A DNA stretch of 64,000 nt, from the NCBI RefSeq assembly GCF_009192765.1, contig NZ_VOHQ01000001.1, positions 124,001 through 188,000 of the forward strand, in the 5' to 3' direction. Below the pieces are notes generated by a model. It made no database searches. It was not told the DNA's origin and worked only from the letters and a program-made list of their open reading frames with translations. Below are positions 16,571 to 26,020 of the stretch, one piece after another. The position numbers were made by a program, and so were the translations under genes. The DNA is from Agriterribacter humi (lineage in GTDB: Bacteria > Bacteroidota > Bacteroidia > Chitinophagales > Chitinophagaceae). The number at the start of each line of letters is the position of its first letter. Position 1 is the first letter of the stretch.

Positions 16571-18715
16571 ATGCGTTTTATATTATCACTTCTGATACTA
16601 TTAAGCTATGTTGGTTCTGCCGGGGCACAATCCCCGGTAACCTTGGAAAATTCAAATTTTAAAATTGCTGTTGATCAGCAGACCGGTGTAATTACTTCTT
16701 TCCTGGTCAAAAAAAACAATAGTGAGCTTGTCAGTGAAAAAAAATTAGCGGCAAATTTCAGGATAGGACTTCCCTTAAAAGATTATCTCGCAAATTATAT
16801 TGATGGTTCGGAACAGAAAGCACAGTCGGTGACCAAAGAAGGCAATACCATAATAGTAGCATTCTCCGGCATGAATTCTCCCAAAGGAACCTATGCGGTT
16901 GACCTGGTATACCGGATAAAAATGACTGAAGATGCAATATCTTTTCACGCAAAGCTTACTAACCATAACGAACAACCGATCTCCGAATTCTGGTTTCCCC
17001 GCATCGGAGGATGGACAGGCTTTGGACAGGATCGCGAAGCAAAACTGGCTTTACCGGGTTACAACAATGATTGCCGTCAAAACATAGCGCTTTTTAAAAA
17101 ATTCCCGTCCACCAGGGGCTTTGGCGCGGAAGCCGCCGAGTGGTCGTCTGATTACCCGGGAATGACTATGCCCTGGTGGTATTTATATGATGAAAAGAAT
17201 GATGTGGGCCTTTACATGGGCTATCATGATACTACTTTCCGTTACAGCACATGGCATACTTATCTTACGCCCAACATCGGCCCGCAAGGTAGCTGGCTAA
17301 CGCCGCAACAGGCGGGAGGCGAACCTGTAGGCATTACTTTTTCACATGTGCGATATCCCTTCATTCATTCAGGAGAAACGTTTGAATCCGGAGAATTTAT
17401 CATCAGCGTAAGTAAGGGCGACTGGCATTATGGTGCGCTTGGATACCGCAAATGGTTTGTTTCACATTTCCCGATTGATAAATCCGGCAGTTGGCTGAGA
17501 AAAAAAAGTGCCTGGTTTACCTCTATTCTTTACCAGCCCGAAGATAAAATTATAGCCGACTATAAGATATACGATCAATGGACGAAAGAAGCAAATAAAT
17601 ATGGCATCAACTGCCACGAACTGATAGGATGGGATAATGGCGGGTTGGAAAGAAACTATCCGCTATACATACCCGAAGACAAACTCGGCGGCAGGGAAGG
17701 ATTTAAAACACTGCTCAAATCCATTAAAGACAGGGGCGATCATTGTCTTGTATTTATGAATTACAATGTGCTGGATATGAGTACCGACTGGTATAAAAAA
17801 GACCTGCATAAATACATGAGCCAGGACCAGTTTGGCAACCAGGCCATCTGGATGGGTTGGGGCGAGAGCACCCTGTTGGCCAGAAAACAATTGAGTGTAC
17901 GGTATCATGTGCGTTCTTCGGTTGTTCCGGGCATCCGGAAAATACTGGATGATTTTTATGTTCAATTGGTAAAAGACGGGGCGCAGGCCTTCCAGATTGA
18001 TAAGTTGGTGGTTGGCTCATCTCTTGATTTTAATCCGTTGAATACGGCCAAGCCCGATGTAGCCCTTTGCCAGGAACTGGTAAACGCCATTGACACACTG
18101 GTACAAAAATGCAGAGCCATCAACCCTGATGTCAGGATGGCGTCTGAATTCAGCACAGACAGGTTCATACCATATTTTGATGTTGGGTACCGTAATACAA
18201 ACGGTGCTTATGGCATCTCTCCTATGCGCTATATGTTTCCCGAATGGACAGCCTGCCAGCATATTTCGGAACCCCAGGATTTCAGAGGAGTAAATGGCGC
18301 CGTGCTTACCGGTGCAGTACTTTGTGTGGAACCCAATACCTACCAGGGTTCTATAGATCAGCCCATGTTTAAAGAGCTGGGAGGATATATCAAAGAAATA
18401 GAACGCATCCGCAAAGAATTGGCCAACCAGGTATTCCTGGGTAAATATTATGATAACCTTGGTGCAAAGGTTACGCAACTAAAAGGCACTGATGCAATAC
18501 ATTATAAGGTACACGGTGCAGTAAATAGTGATCAGCGCTCCATCATTATTGCCAACGATAGTAAAGAGCCTGTGCAATACAACTGGGCGTTTACCCATAA
18601 AGCAGTCACCAAAGCATTGCTTTATTCACCCTTTGAAAAAGTAAGAACGATCACCCAGGGAGAAATAATTACGATAAAAGGAAATGGCTTACACATCATA
18701 GTTGAAAAAGATTAA
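16571..18715 (+). CDS. DUF6259-like secreted putative glycoside hydrolase
   Basis: A 714-residue protein with a signal peptide (MRFILSLLILLSYVGSAGAQ). The N-terminal half (about 25-290) is beta-rich like the beta-sandwich of GH36/GH97-type enzymes (YRIKMTEDAISFHAKLTNHNEQPISEFWFPRIGG). The second half (about 300-615) looks like a TIM barrel with acidic strand ends such as ELIGWDNGG, AFQIDKLVVG and RMASEFSTDRFIPYFDVGYR. I recognise it as DUF6259-like from the overall pattern; no activity is established that I can cite. It lies 77 bp after susD and 3 bp before the sugar dehydrogenase, so it is probably the main glycan-cleaving enzyme of PUL1. Confidence 0.75.
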   Translation: MRFILSLLILLSYVGSAGAQSPVTLENSNFKIAVDQQTGVITSFLVKKNNSELVSEKKLAANFRIGLPLKDYLANYIDGSEQKAQSVTKEGNTIIVAFSGMNSPKGTYAVDLVYRIKMTEDAISFHAKLTNHNEQPISEFWFPRIGGWTGFGQDREAKLALPGYNNDCRQNIALFKKFPSTRGFGAEAAEWSSDYPGMTMPWWYLYDEKNDVGLYMGYHDTTFRYSTWHTYLTPNIGPQGSWLTPQQAGGEPVGITFSHVRYPFIHSGETFESGEFIISVSKGDWHYGALGYRKWFVSHFPIDKSGSWLRKKSAWFTSILYQPEDKIIADYKIYDQWTKEANKYGINCHELIGWDNGGLERNYPLYIPEDKLGGREGFKTLLKSIKDRGDHCLVFMNYNVLDMSTDWYKKDLHKYMSQDQFGNQAIWMGWGESTLLARKQLSVRYHVRSSVVPGIRKILDDFYVQLVKDGAQAFQIDKLVVGSSLDFNPLNTAKPDVALCQELVNAIDTLVQKCRAINPDVRMASEFSTDRFIPYFDVGYRNTNGAYGISPMRYMFPEWTACQHISEPQDFRGVNGAVLTGAVLCVEPNTYQGSIDQPMFKELGGYIKEIERIRKELANQVFLGKYYDNLGAKVTQLKGTDAIHYKVHGAVNSDQRSIIIANDSKEPVQYNWAFTHKAVTKALLYSPFEKVRTITQGEIITIKGNGLHIIVEKD

Positions 18716-18718
18716 CCA

Positions 18719-21373
18719 ATGCAGATTACCAGGACTCATGTTACGATAGTATTGTTTTTAAGTATACAGTGTTTTATTAATTGCAAAGAGTCTTCATCGC
18801 CGAAGCTGCCGCCGGAAGACCGCTTCAGGAAAGTAGTGATAGCGGAAGCCACAAGAGAATTACAAGGGGCTATTCAATTCGATTTTGCCCCTGATGGCCG
18901 CATCTATATTATTGACCTGGTGGGATATCTTAAAATATTTAATCCCCAAACGAAGTCATTTATTAAAGCTGCAAAATTTGATGGCGGTGAATACGGGCTG
19001 ATCGGCATGAAACTGGATCCTGATTTTAACAGGAATGCATATATATACCTTCAGTATTTTATTGCGGATACGACAAGATATGCGGATAGTATAAGCCGCC
19101 GTATTATGAAAATTTCCCGGTTTACCATGCAGGGCGATACACTCCATAAAGCCACTGAAAAAAATTACCTGCAGATACCATACGAGTATGAATGCTGTCA
19201 TACGGGAGGCGGAATGGATTTCGATACAAAAGGCAACCTGTATATTTCCACCGGAGACAACACCGGCGCTTTTTTCTCTCAATATTCACCCACGGCAATT
19301 CTTCCGGGTCACCTGATTGATGATGGATTACGCTCCTCGGGAAACACCAACGACTACCGGGGTAAAATTCTGCGCATCCACCCGGAAAGTGATGGCAATT
19401 ATACGATTCCGGAAGGAAATCTTTTTGCTGAAGGAACAGCTAAAACAAAGCCGGAAATATATATTATGGGGTTACGGAACCCTTATCGCCTGACCATTGA
19501 CAAAAGATCAGGTTATTTATTGTGGGGTGAAGTTGGGCCCGACGCGGGCAGAGACAGCAGTTACGGGCCCAGGGGATATGATGAATTTAACCAGGCAAGA
19601 AAGGCAGGTAATTTTGGGTGGCCTTTGATCATCGCTAACAATAAAGCATATACGCATGTTATTTACGGCGAAAATCAAACCCCGGAAAACAATATGCCGG
19701 TAAACCGCGTTGCAGAAAAATTTGATACTGCACATCCTGTTAATTTCTCACCTAACAATACCGGCCTGCGTGATCTGCCACCGGCGCAACCTGCCTTTAT
19801 ATGGTACCCGTACGATTCCTCTAAAACTTTCCCTTCTTTTGGTGCAGGCGGCAGAACTGCTATAGGAGGACCCGTATATACTTTTGATCCTGCTCTTGAT
19901 TCTAAAATAAAATTCCCGGACTACTTTGATCATTGCTGGTTTATTGGCGACTGGATGCGGGACTGGGTAAAGGTGGTGCATTTCAATAAAAACAATGATC
20001 TCCTCCGCGTTGATGATTTTTTGCCCGGAACGAAATTCACCAAGCCCATATATATGAAGTTCGGACCGGATGGCGCATTGTATATGCTGGAGTACGGCAC
20101 TACCTGGGCTAGTAATAATGCGGATATAAAATTGTCGCGTATTGAATATATACCCGGTAACCGGCCCCCTGTTGCACAAATACAGATCGGGAAGAAGACC
20201 GGTAAAGACCAACTGACCATCCCGCTTTCCGCTGACAGTTCGTTTGATTATGATGGAGACGCGCTCCGGTATACCTGGAAGGATCACAAGGGCAATATAA
20301 CGGGAAAGGATAAGTCATTTTCTGCCGTGTATGATGAGCCGGGGAGATATGGTATAAGACTTGAAGTAGCAGACGGCAATGGCAACGTTACGGTAAAAGA
20401 TAGTTTTGTTACGGCAGGCGTAACAACAGAAGTAGCATTACAATTACCTAACCGCTCCTTCTATTGGGATACCATACAATATGCGTTATCTGTGCAGAAT
20501 GAGAAAAAAGAAATAGCAGCCGCTGAAAACGCTAAAGTTTTTTTACAATATCTTCCGGCCGGCAGCAACCCCCGGTTAACAGGGGCAAATGCTGATATAA
20601 ATGGAGAGGTATTAATGAATGAAAGCGATTGTAAAGGCTGTCATCACCACGACCTTACATCAGTTGGCCCGAGTTTTATGCAGATAGCGGATAGATACAG
20701 CACGCAACCCGAAATGATAGCTCCCCTTGCATCAAAGATCCTGAAGGGCGGAAGCGGCGTGTGGGGAAGTAATAACATGATCGCTCATCCACAGTTATCT
20801 GTGGAGCAGGCTACCGCGATTGTGAGATATATTTATTCGCTCAGTGAAAAGCAAAGTCCCGTAAAAGAACTTCCGGCAAAAGGCCGGGTAGCAGTGGCCG
20901 CTGCGGGAAAAACGCAGGCGCAAAGTGGACGGTATAAACTAAAAGGAAATTATACCAGCAATGCACTTCCATTCAGGGGCCTCATTTTCAGCGATAGTAG
21001 TATACTGCGCAATGCGCTGGTAAGAGGTGCCGACTTCGACCACATTTCCGATGCCACGATATCTGATGGAATCATAACAGGCAGAACTTTTTCTTTTGCA
21101 TATCTTAAAGACATTGATCTTTCCGGTATACGAAAAATTAAAATATGGTCAAGTGGACCTATAGAAATACGGATAGACTCAGAGAAAGGACCGGTGATAG
21201 GAAAAGCGCATATTTCCAATAGCAAAAGCCTGCAATCCGTAACAACTGATCTGCAACCCACACATGGCAGCCATGATATTTATTTTGTGTTTTCAGTAGC
21301 AGAAGATGGATTTGTATTACAGCAACGTTTACAACAAGTGTTTTTTATCGCTCCAACCCTATCCGGATATTAG
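18719..21373 (+). CDS. PQQ-type sugar dehydrogenase fused to PKD, cytochrome c and jelly-roll domains
   Basis: An 884-residue lipoprotein-like protein (signal ending FINCKES). Domains: a glucose/sorbosone dehydrogenase beta-propeller (about 35-470; CCHTGGGMDFDTKGNLYISTGDN, IYIMGLRNPYRLTIDK), a PKD domain (about 481-568; RPPVAQIQI, DYDGDALRYTW), a class I cytochrome c domain with haem motif CKGCH at 638-642 and probable Met ligand near 686 (GSNNMIAHPQLS), and a C-terminal CBM6-like jelly roll (about 737-878). It would oxidise sugars in the periplasm or at the surface and hand electrons to its own haem. It starts 3 bp after the DUF6259-like gene, so the two are translationally adjacent. It is convergent with the giant gene downstream. 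Confidence 0.9.
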   Translation: MQITRTHVTIVLFLSIQCFINCKESSSPKLPPEDRFRKVVIAEATRELQGAIQFDFAPDGRIYIIDLVGYLKIFNPQTKSFIKAAKFDGGEYGLIGMKLDPDFNRNAYIYLQYFIADTTRYADSISRRIMKISRFTMQGDTLHKATEKNYLQIPYEYECCHTGGGMDFDTKGNLYISTGDNTGAFFSQYSPTAILPGHLIDDGLRSSGNTNDYRGKILRIHPESDGNYTIPEGNLFAEGTAKTKPEIYIMGLRNPYRLTIDKRSGYLLWGEVGPDAGRDSSYGPRGYDEFNQARKAGNFGWPLIIANNKAYTHVIYGENQTPENNMPVNRVAEKFDTAHPVNFSPNNTGLRDLPPAQPAFIWYPYDSSKTFPSFGAGGRTAIGGPVYTFDPALDSKIKFPDYFDHCWFIGDWMRDWVKVVHFNKNNDLLRVDDFLPGTKFTKPIYMKFGPDGALYMLEYGTTWASNNADIKLSRIEYIPGNRPPVAQIQIGKKTGKDQLTIPLSADSSFDYDGDALRYTWKDHKGNITGKDKSFSAVYDEPGRYGIRLEVADGNGNVTVKDSFVTAGVTTEVALQLPNRSFYWDTIQYALSVQNEKKEIAAAENAKVFLQYLPAGSNPRLTGANADINGEVLMNESDCKGCHHHDLTSVGPSFMQIADRYSTQPEMIAPLASKILKGGSGVWGSNNMIAHPQLSVEQATAIVRYIYSLSEKQSPVKELPAKGRVAVAAAGKTQAQSGRYKLKGNYTSNALPFRGLIFSDSSILRNALVRGADFDHISDATISDGIITGRTFSFAYLKDIDLSGIRKIKIWSSGPIEIRIDSEKGPVIGKAHISNSKSLQSVTTDLQPTHGSHDIYFVFSVAEDGFVLQQRLQQVFFIAPTLSGY

Positions 21374-21395
21374 CGCATGGGATAGGCCAATCAAA

Positions 21396-21428
21396 ACCTG
21401 CTAGGTTTGCAAGGCAAATCTAACAGGT
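21396..21428. terminator. Long hairpin at the convergent gene boundary
   Basis: ACCTG (21396-21400), TAG (21402-21404) and TTTGC (21406-21410) pair with GCAAA (21414-21418), CTA (21420-21422) and CAGGT (21424-21428) around loop AAG, giving a 15-16 bp imperfect stem. It is placed to end transcription from both sides. The right arm contains the stop codon and last codons of the 1483-residue protein gene. It resembles interspersed palindromic repeats more than a simple U-tract terminator. Confidence 0.6.
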
Positions 21429-24400
21429 AGGGCAGCATACAAAAGGCACTTCCGTAAGCGGCGATGTGCGTAAGATGCGGTAATTGCCCAACTCATCACC
21501 CAATGCCTGCCTGTTCCTGTTTCTGCGATCCAGCAGCGTTGCAGCCAAATCTTTTGTGGCTCTTTGCGAAGATAAAGCCGCCAGCCTTTCATCCGGTAAT
21601 GGTAAAAAATGATCGAATATGCTGGTAATATTTCCAAACACTTCTACAACCAGCACACTCAGCGGAGCGTCTTCGGGTAGCCCTAATTGTTTTAACAGCA
21701 CAGCGATCTCTTTATTCGCCCACATGGCAGTGGCGGTTTTAGGCTGATCTTTGTATATAGCTTTAACAGCGCCTGCCAGCAGGCTTGCTGCTGTAAATTT
21801 CGCAGCTTTGGGTAGCGGTGCTGTCGTACCCGTATCTTTCAGGTTTTCAAAAGCATGGAGAATGTTTGCGGCCATTGTCTTGTCTATCTTTACAGCTTTA
21901 CCTGATTTGTAATCGCGCATGGCTTTGTTTAACCTTGCTTCATACACTTTATCTATTTTCAAACGGTTTATTTCATTCATCAGCGTGAGGTTACTCAGCA
22001 CAACACTCGCCCTCGCTGCTTCATCTGTCTTATCCACCGTCCATATAGCGGAGGTGTGTACAATCTCAGAAAGGACAGCATTATTAAACAACCCTGTACC
22101 GGCAGGCGTCTGCACTTCCGGTTGCTGAGGCCTTACCAATGTCATCAGCTTTTCATCTAAAAGAATATTGCGGTATGTTGTGCCATCGGCCTGCTTTACC
22201 TGCGCATACAATATGCAATGCAGTTGCGTACGCGGCGGATCATTGGTTACATTCTTTCCTTTCCATACCGCTTTCGCATAGGGTGCATTCACATACACTT
22301 TGTCAATATCACGGTTTACATTACACAACAGCGTTGGAGCAGGATGCTGCATACCGGCAATCACCAAAGGCCTTCCAAACCTGCCCTGGGCGGTACTCCA
22401 CAGGTTTTCCTTTCCTGCTTCATCATTGCTCCAATGGCCGTGACCAATGCGGAACTCGTAAGTAAAAAAACCGAACAGCTCAGGACTCTCAGGATGCAAT
22501 CCCGGGGGAAGCGGCAGTAAATAATGGATATTGTCATCATCACTGGCTTTTTCCATTGCCTGCATGGCACCCAGTCCGGCCATGTCATCTGTTTGGCCCG
22601 GAGTGATCATCCGTATATATTCCGGATCAATGGGCAAAGGCGGATCTTCAACGGTAGCCTGTAACAGCTCAGCGAACTGCTTATTGTTTCCGATCAACTG
22701 ATCGGGCGCATAATGCAATACGCGACAAAATATAGTATCCGCGGGATTTTGAACAGGCTCTTCCAGCTCTACCCACAAGTATTTTTGCCTGGCTTCTGTG
22801 GCGCTGTATTTTTCATTTTTACGATAAGGAGAAAAGGCCAGGCCAACGCTGGCGATTTTGGGTACCTGTGCAGGGATAACCGTAGCCGGCAATATCAACT
22901 TATCGGGTTGCTCTGTTTGATCTTCTCCATGTCCTTCTTTAAACTTTGCCGCAATGGTATACTGCACTTCTATTTTATCGGGAAAACGAAGCTGCCCGTT
23001 GGGTTGAAGCAGTGCGGATTTGGGTTCGATAGCATCAATAAAAATAATAGTGCTGCTGCTCCTGTTGATATTGCCAAAAGGATCCGTTTGCAGGGATTCG
23101 AAGGATGCGGAATGCTTGATCTCAATATCGCCGATATTGTTGAGTGTTTCCGTTTCACCTGCATCATCGCGACTGAATTTTTTTTGCCGCCCGATAATAA
23201 ACGCCGTATCCTGCAGGCCATCCCAGCTCCAGTCGCGGTTCAGGCGATACACTAAACAGCCAATCCAATGATTACACAGATCGGCTTTGGTAGAAAAAGT
23301 AATGCTGCTGCCATCCGGCGCCAGGTGATGGCGGATTTTATTATTACATCCAAAAACAACCCGCTCCCCTTTTTCAGCAACCAGGGTAAGTCCGTTTACT
23401 TTTACGCCCAACTGCTGCGCAAGCCGTTGCATAATATCCGGGCGGTTGCTGGTTTCCGCATTAAAGAAAAAGAATTGATTGACTATTCCCTTACGGATAA
23501 ACTCAGGATCGGGCTGCAGGTATAGCCCCTGCAACGCGGGCACATTGGCTTTAGGCAACAATAGTGGAGCGTCTTCATTGATCAGTTCCTTATAGAACCA
23601 GAACTGTGTTTTTTTGCCATACCGGCTGTCGAGATCCGGGTTCGCTTCATTAATAAACCCATAATAAGTGCTGTCCTCACCTTCGCAAACAGCACGAATG
23701 GTCATCCTGATCTTTCTTGCCGTGGGCAATGGAATATCCGTCATGGCATTGATAGCTGCCTTATTCAGTCCGGGCGTATTAAAAGGATCATCGCTGCTTC
23801 CCAGGTTGAGCGTTGGTGCATCATGAAATACAACGTTAAGTGACAGGGTATCCTCCATATCTGCCGCGGCATTTACAGCAGGAAAATTTCTTGACGTAGT
23901 ATACAACGTAATATAATTTTCATTACCACTTTCGCTGGCAAGGTTATCCAACCGCAAGGTTTCCACTTCTACTTTTATTTCCACCTCAGCCACATCCGGA
24001 TCGGCTATGGCAGGAACGATGTTTTTGGGATTTGCTGCCGTACCACCCTGTTTCTGATCCTGTGCCGACTGGATCAATAGCTGCACAGGATCTGCACCCA
24101 ATGACTGGTATTTTCCTGTAAAAACAACCGCGGGATAATTCAGCACCGGTCTTTGGATGGAAAGCACAGGATTACTGTTGAAGGAAGAAGTCTGATCACC
24201 GGCTATGATCTCATTGAAAAAATCAGCCTTGGCTTCTCTTAAATCTTTAGATTTTTCAATGCGGCACAATGATGGCGCTACATATCTCTTAAAACTCCAT
24301 TCCGATGTTGGCGCAGCGGCATTATTGTACACATCTTCAGCAATCACAGGGCCGCCGCCACTGATGTCCATCATGCGAACACGGAACTGGTAACGGTTGC

Positions 24401-25871
24401 CATAACGCAATAGCGTAGCCGCTGCTACTTCGTCGAACATATTATTGGGGTCAACGGCTTTGGTAGGTGTGGGATCCAAAGGATTTAACCGGGCTTCATC
24501 GCTCTGATGAATATTCACCGCATCACTATCTTTCAACACCACGCTTTTGCCGATCCAACTGGTAAAATACATGGGTAGCCAGTAGGGCGCTTTTGTATCA
24601 TTGTCCAACTGGGTTGGGAAAACCTGGAATGGCAATTCCAGCTCTTCATTGGCTGCATTACCAAGGCTCGCGCCTCCCAGGGAATAGGTTTGTTTGCTTC
24701 TTACTAAATTCAAACTGCTCCAGTCTGCGTTTAACGCATCTTCTTTTACATCAATGCGGTAGCCAAATACACCCAGTGGTGCGTCAACCCGCGGCCCGGT
24801 TTTGGCGGGATATCCTTCCAACTGGCGCATATACCATATCAAAATCTGCTCATCGTCCCATGCCAGGCGTATACCCTCATCTTTTACGGGATGGCTTCCA
24901 TCCTGCCTTTCGCTGAGTAGTATGGTGCTCACAGGCTGAGCGGCATGTACAATTTTAGCAAAGCCATCGTTGTATTCATTCAGTTCAGCAAAAATTTTAT
25001 CCCACGGCGCTGCCGGTGGTTCCGGATCTACTATTTCGCCGGTTTTTACAAATAAAACAGGAAAAAGTATGGGTGCAAAAACCGGGCGTTTATTTTCAGC
25101 ACCTGTTTTTAATTTGGGAATGCGGGCTGCATATGGTTTTATAAATGGGCCGTCTGCGTCCACCATCAATTTTTCCTGTATGCTTTTATAATCTTCGTTA
25201 ACGATATCGGCATAGATATAACAGCCCTTTTCGAATAAGGCTGCATTGCCGCCTTCAACTGTAATCTCAGTTTCATATACCATGCCGCAGGCCCTGGCAA
25301 GCAAAGGCTGACGCAGTATATAAGCGAATACCTGGCCCCAGCTCAAATCATCATTGTTCTTCCAGGTGGCAACGAGTGGAGTATCCTTTTTTATAGCGCA
25401 GTGATAACTGTCATCTGTTTTGGCGTTCGGCACCCGCGGTGAGGTAAAGTTAAAAGCACCCCGGTAACTTTCGGGCAGGTACTTATTTACCGTTGGTGAA
25501 TCCGGCATTATATCCGGCGTTTTATCGGAAGCAGTGATATTTATTTTAGCGCCCAATTCAGCCGCAATGGCCTGTAGCAAGGCATTTTTGTTGGTGGCTG
25601 CATCCACATTTACGGGCACATCCACAGGTTTACGTGTTAAAGCCAGCGCATTGCCGATTGGCCATTCATCCAGCCCCTTTACTACTTTTAATTCAAATTG
25701 AGGAACAAGGTCTGCAAAAGGAACAGCGGTATTATCAGGCGCCGGTAATCCGGTTGGATGGTTCGCAAACGGATCCTGGTTGCGTGGTATAACAACGATA
25801 TTGAGATGCAAAGTTGTTCCATCATAACCTTGTGGAAAAACCATCGTTGTATATCTCCTTTTCTTTTCCAT
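21420..25871 (-). CDS. Giant protein of unknown function (1483 residues)
   Basis: I do not recognise this family. The ATG at 25871 gives MEKKRRYTTMVFPQGYDG, with no signal peptide or membrane span, so the product is cytoplasmic or exported by a non-Sec route. The sequence is mostly beta-rich. A segment around 485-510 (LLRYGNRYQFRVRMMDISGG) looks like a fibronectin-III-type strand pair, and several Pro/Asp-rich linkers follow. The last 250 residues are helical and Lys/Ala-rich. The C-terminus is FVCCPTC, with three cysteines in the last six residues, and its codons lie partly in the hairpin 21396-21428. It is co-directional with the 1864-residue gene 149 bp upstream; both lack close resemblance to known enzymes. 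Confidence 0.85.
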   Translation of the reverse strand: MEKKRRYTTMVFPQGYDGTTLHLNIVVIPRNQDPFANHPTGLPAPDNTAVPFADLVPQFELKVVKGLDEWPIGNALALTRKPVDVPVNVDAATNKNALLQAIAAELGAKINITASDKTPDIMPDSPTVNKYLPESYRGAFNFTSPRVPNAKTDDSYHCAIKKDTPLVATWKNNDDLSWGQVFAYILRQPLLARACGMVYETEITVEGGNAALFEKGCYIYADIVNEDYKSIQEKLMVDADGPFIKPYAARIPKLKTGAENKRPVFAPILFPVLFVKTGEIVDPEPPAAPWDKIFAELNEYNDGFAKIVHAAQPVSTILLSERQDGSHPVKDEGIRLAWDDEQILIWYMRQLEGYPAKTGPRVDAPLGVFGYRIDVKEDALNADWSSLNLVRSKQTYSLGGASLGNAANEELELPFQVFPTQLDNDTKAPYWLPMYFTSWIGKSVVLKDSDAVNIHQSDEARLNPLDPTPTKAVDPNNMFDEVAAATLLRYGNRYQFRVRMMDISGGGPVIAEDVYNNAAAPTSEWSFKRYVAPSLCRIEKSKDLREAKADFFNEIIAGDQTSSFNSNPVLSIQRPVLNYPAVVFTGKYQSLGADPVQLLIQSAQDQKQGGTAANPKNIVPAIADPDVAEVEIKVEVETLRLDNLASESGNENYITLYTTSRNFPAVNAAADMEDTLSLNVVFHDAPTLNLGSSDDPFNTPGLNKAAINAMTDIPLPTARKIRMTIRAVCEGEDSTYYGFINEANPDLDSRYGKKTQFWFYKELINEDAPLLLPKANVPALQGLYLQPDPEFIRKGIVNQFFFFNAETSNRPDIMQRLAQQLGVKVNGLTLVAEKGERVVFGCNNKIRHHLAPDGSSITFSTKADLCNHWIGCLVYRLNRDWSWDGLQDTAFIIGRQKKFSRDDAGETETLNNIGDIEIKHSASFESLQTDPFGNINRSSSTIIFIDAIEPKSALLQPNGQLRFPDKIEVQYTIAAKFKEGHGEDQTEQPDKLILPATVIPAQVPKIASVGLAFSPYRKNEKYSATEARQKYLWVELEEPVQNPADTIFCRVLHYAPDQLIGNNKQFAELLQATVEDPPLPIDPEYIRMITPGQTDDMAGLGAMQAMEKASDDDNIHYLLPLPPGLHPESPELFGFFTYEFRIGHGHWSNDEAGKENLWSTAQGRFGRPLVIAGMQHPAPTLLCNVNRDIDKVYVNAPYAKAVWKGKNVTNDPPRTQLHCILYAQVKQADGTTYRNILLDEKLMTLVRPQQPEVQTPAGTGLFNNAVLSEIVHTSAIWTVDKTDEAARASVVLSNLTLMNEINRLKIDKVYEARLNKAMRDYKSGKAVKIDKTMAANILHAFENLKDTGTTAPLPKAAKFTAASLLAGAVKAIYKDQPKTATAMWANKEIAVLLKQLGLPEDAPLSVLVVEVFGNITSIFDHFLPLPDERLAALSSQRATKDLAATLLDRRNRNRQALGDELGNYRILRTSPLTEVPFVCCPTC

Positions 25872-25917
25872 AATGTTGTATTGATCAAATTATAGGGGTA
25901 TGTTTATTTTCGAGTCG

Positions 25918-25959
25918 CAGGTTACAAGTTTCAGGTTACAGGTTTCAGGTTACAGGTTT
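25918..25959 (+). repeat. Three tandem copies of a 14-nt unit
   Basis: CAGGTTACAAGTTT (25918-25931) is followed by two identical CAGGTTACAGGTTT units (25932-25945, 25946-25959). The same unit occurs imperfectly at 2343-2379. There are no unique spacers, so it is not a CRISPR array. It lies between the two giant genes. Confidence 0.75.
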
Positions 25960-25989
25960 CTCACATCTCACTTTTCATATAGCATTCTT

Positions 25990-26019
25990 GCTGATCGCCG
26001 ATTGCTGACGGCTGATCGC
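25990..26019 (-). repeat. CAGCAAT-type interspersed repeat, copy 2
   Basis: GCTGATCGC occurs twice (25990-25998 and 26011-26019) flanking ATTGCTGACG. On the minus strand it matches 1915-1942. It ends just before the stop codon of the 1864-residue gene. Confidence 0.5.
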
Positions 26020-26020
26020 T

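Noticed and set aside
25918-25959. Possible CRISPR array
   Set aside because: The three 14-nt units are contiguous with no spacers and there are no cas genes nearby.
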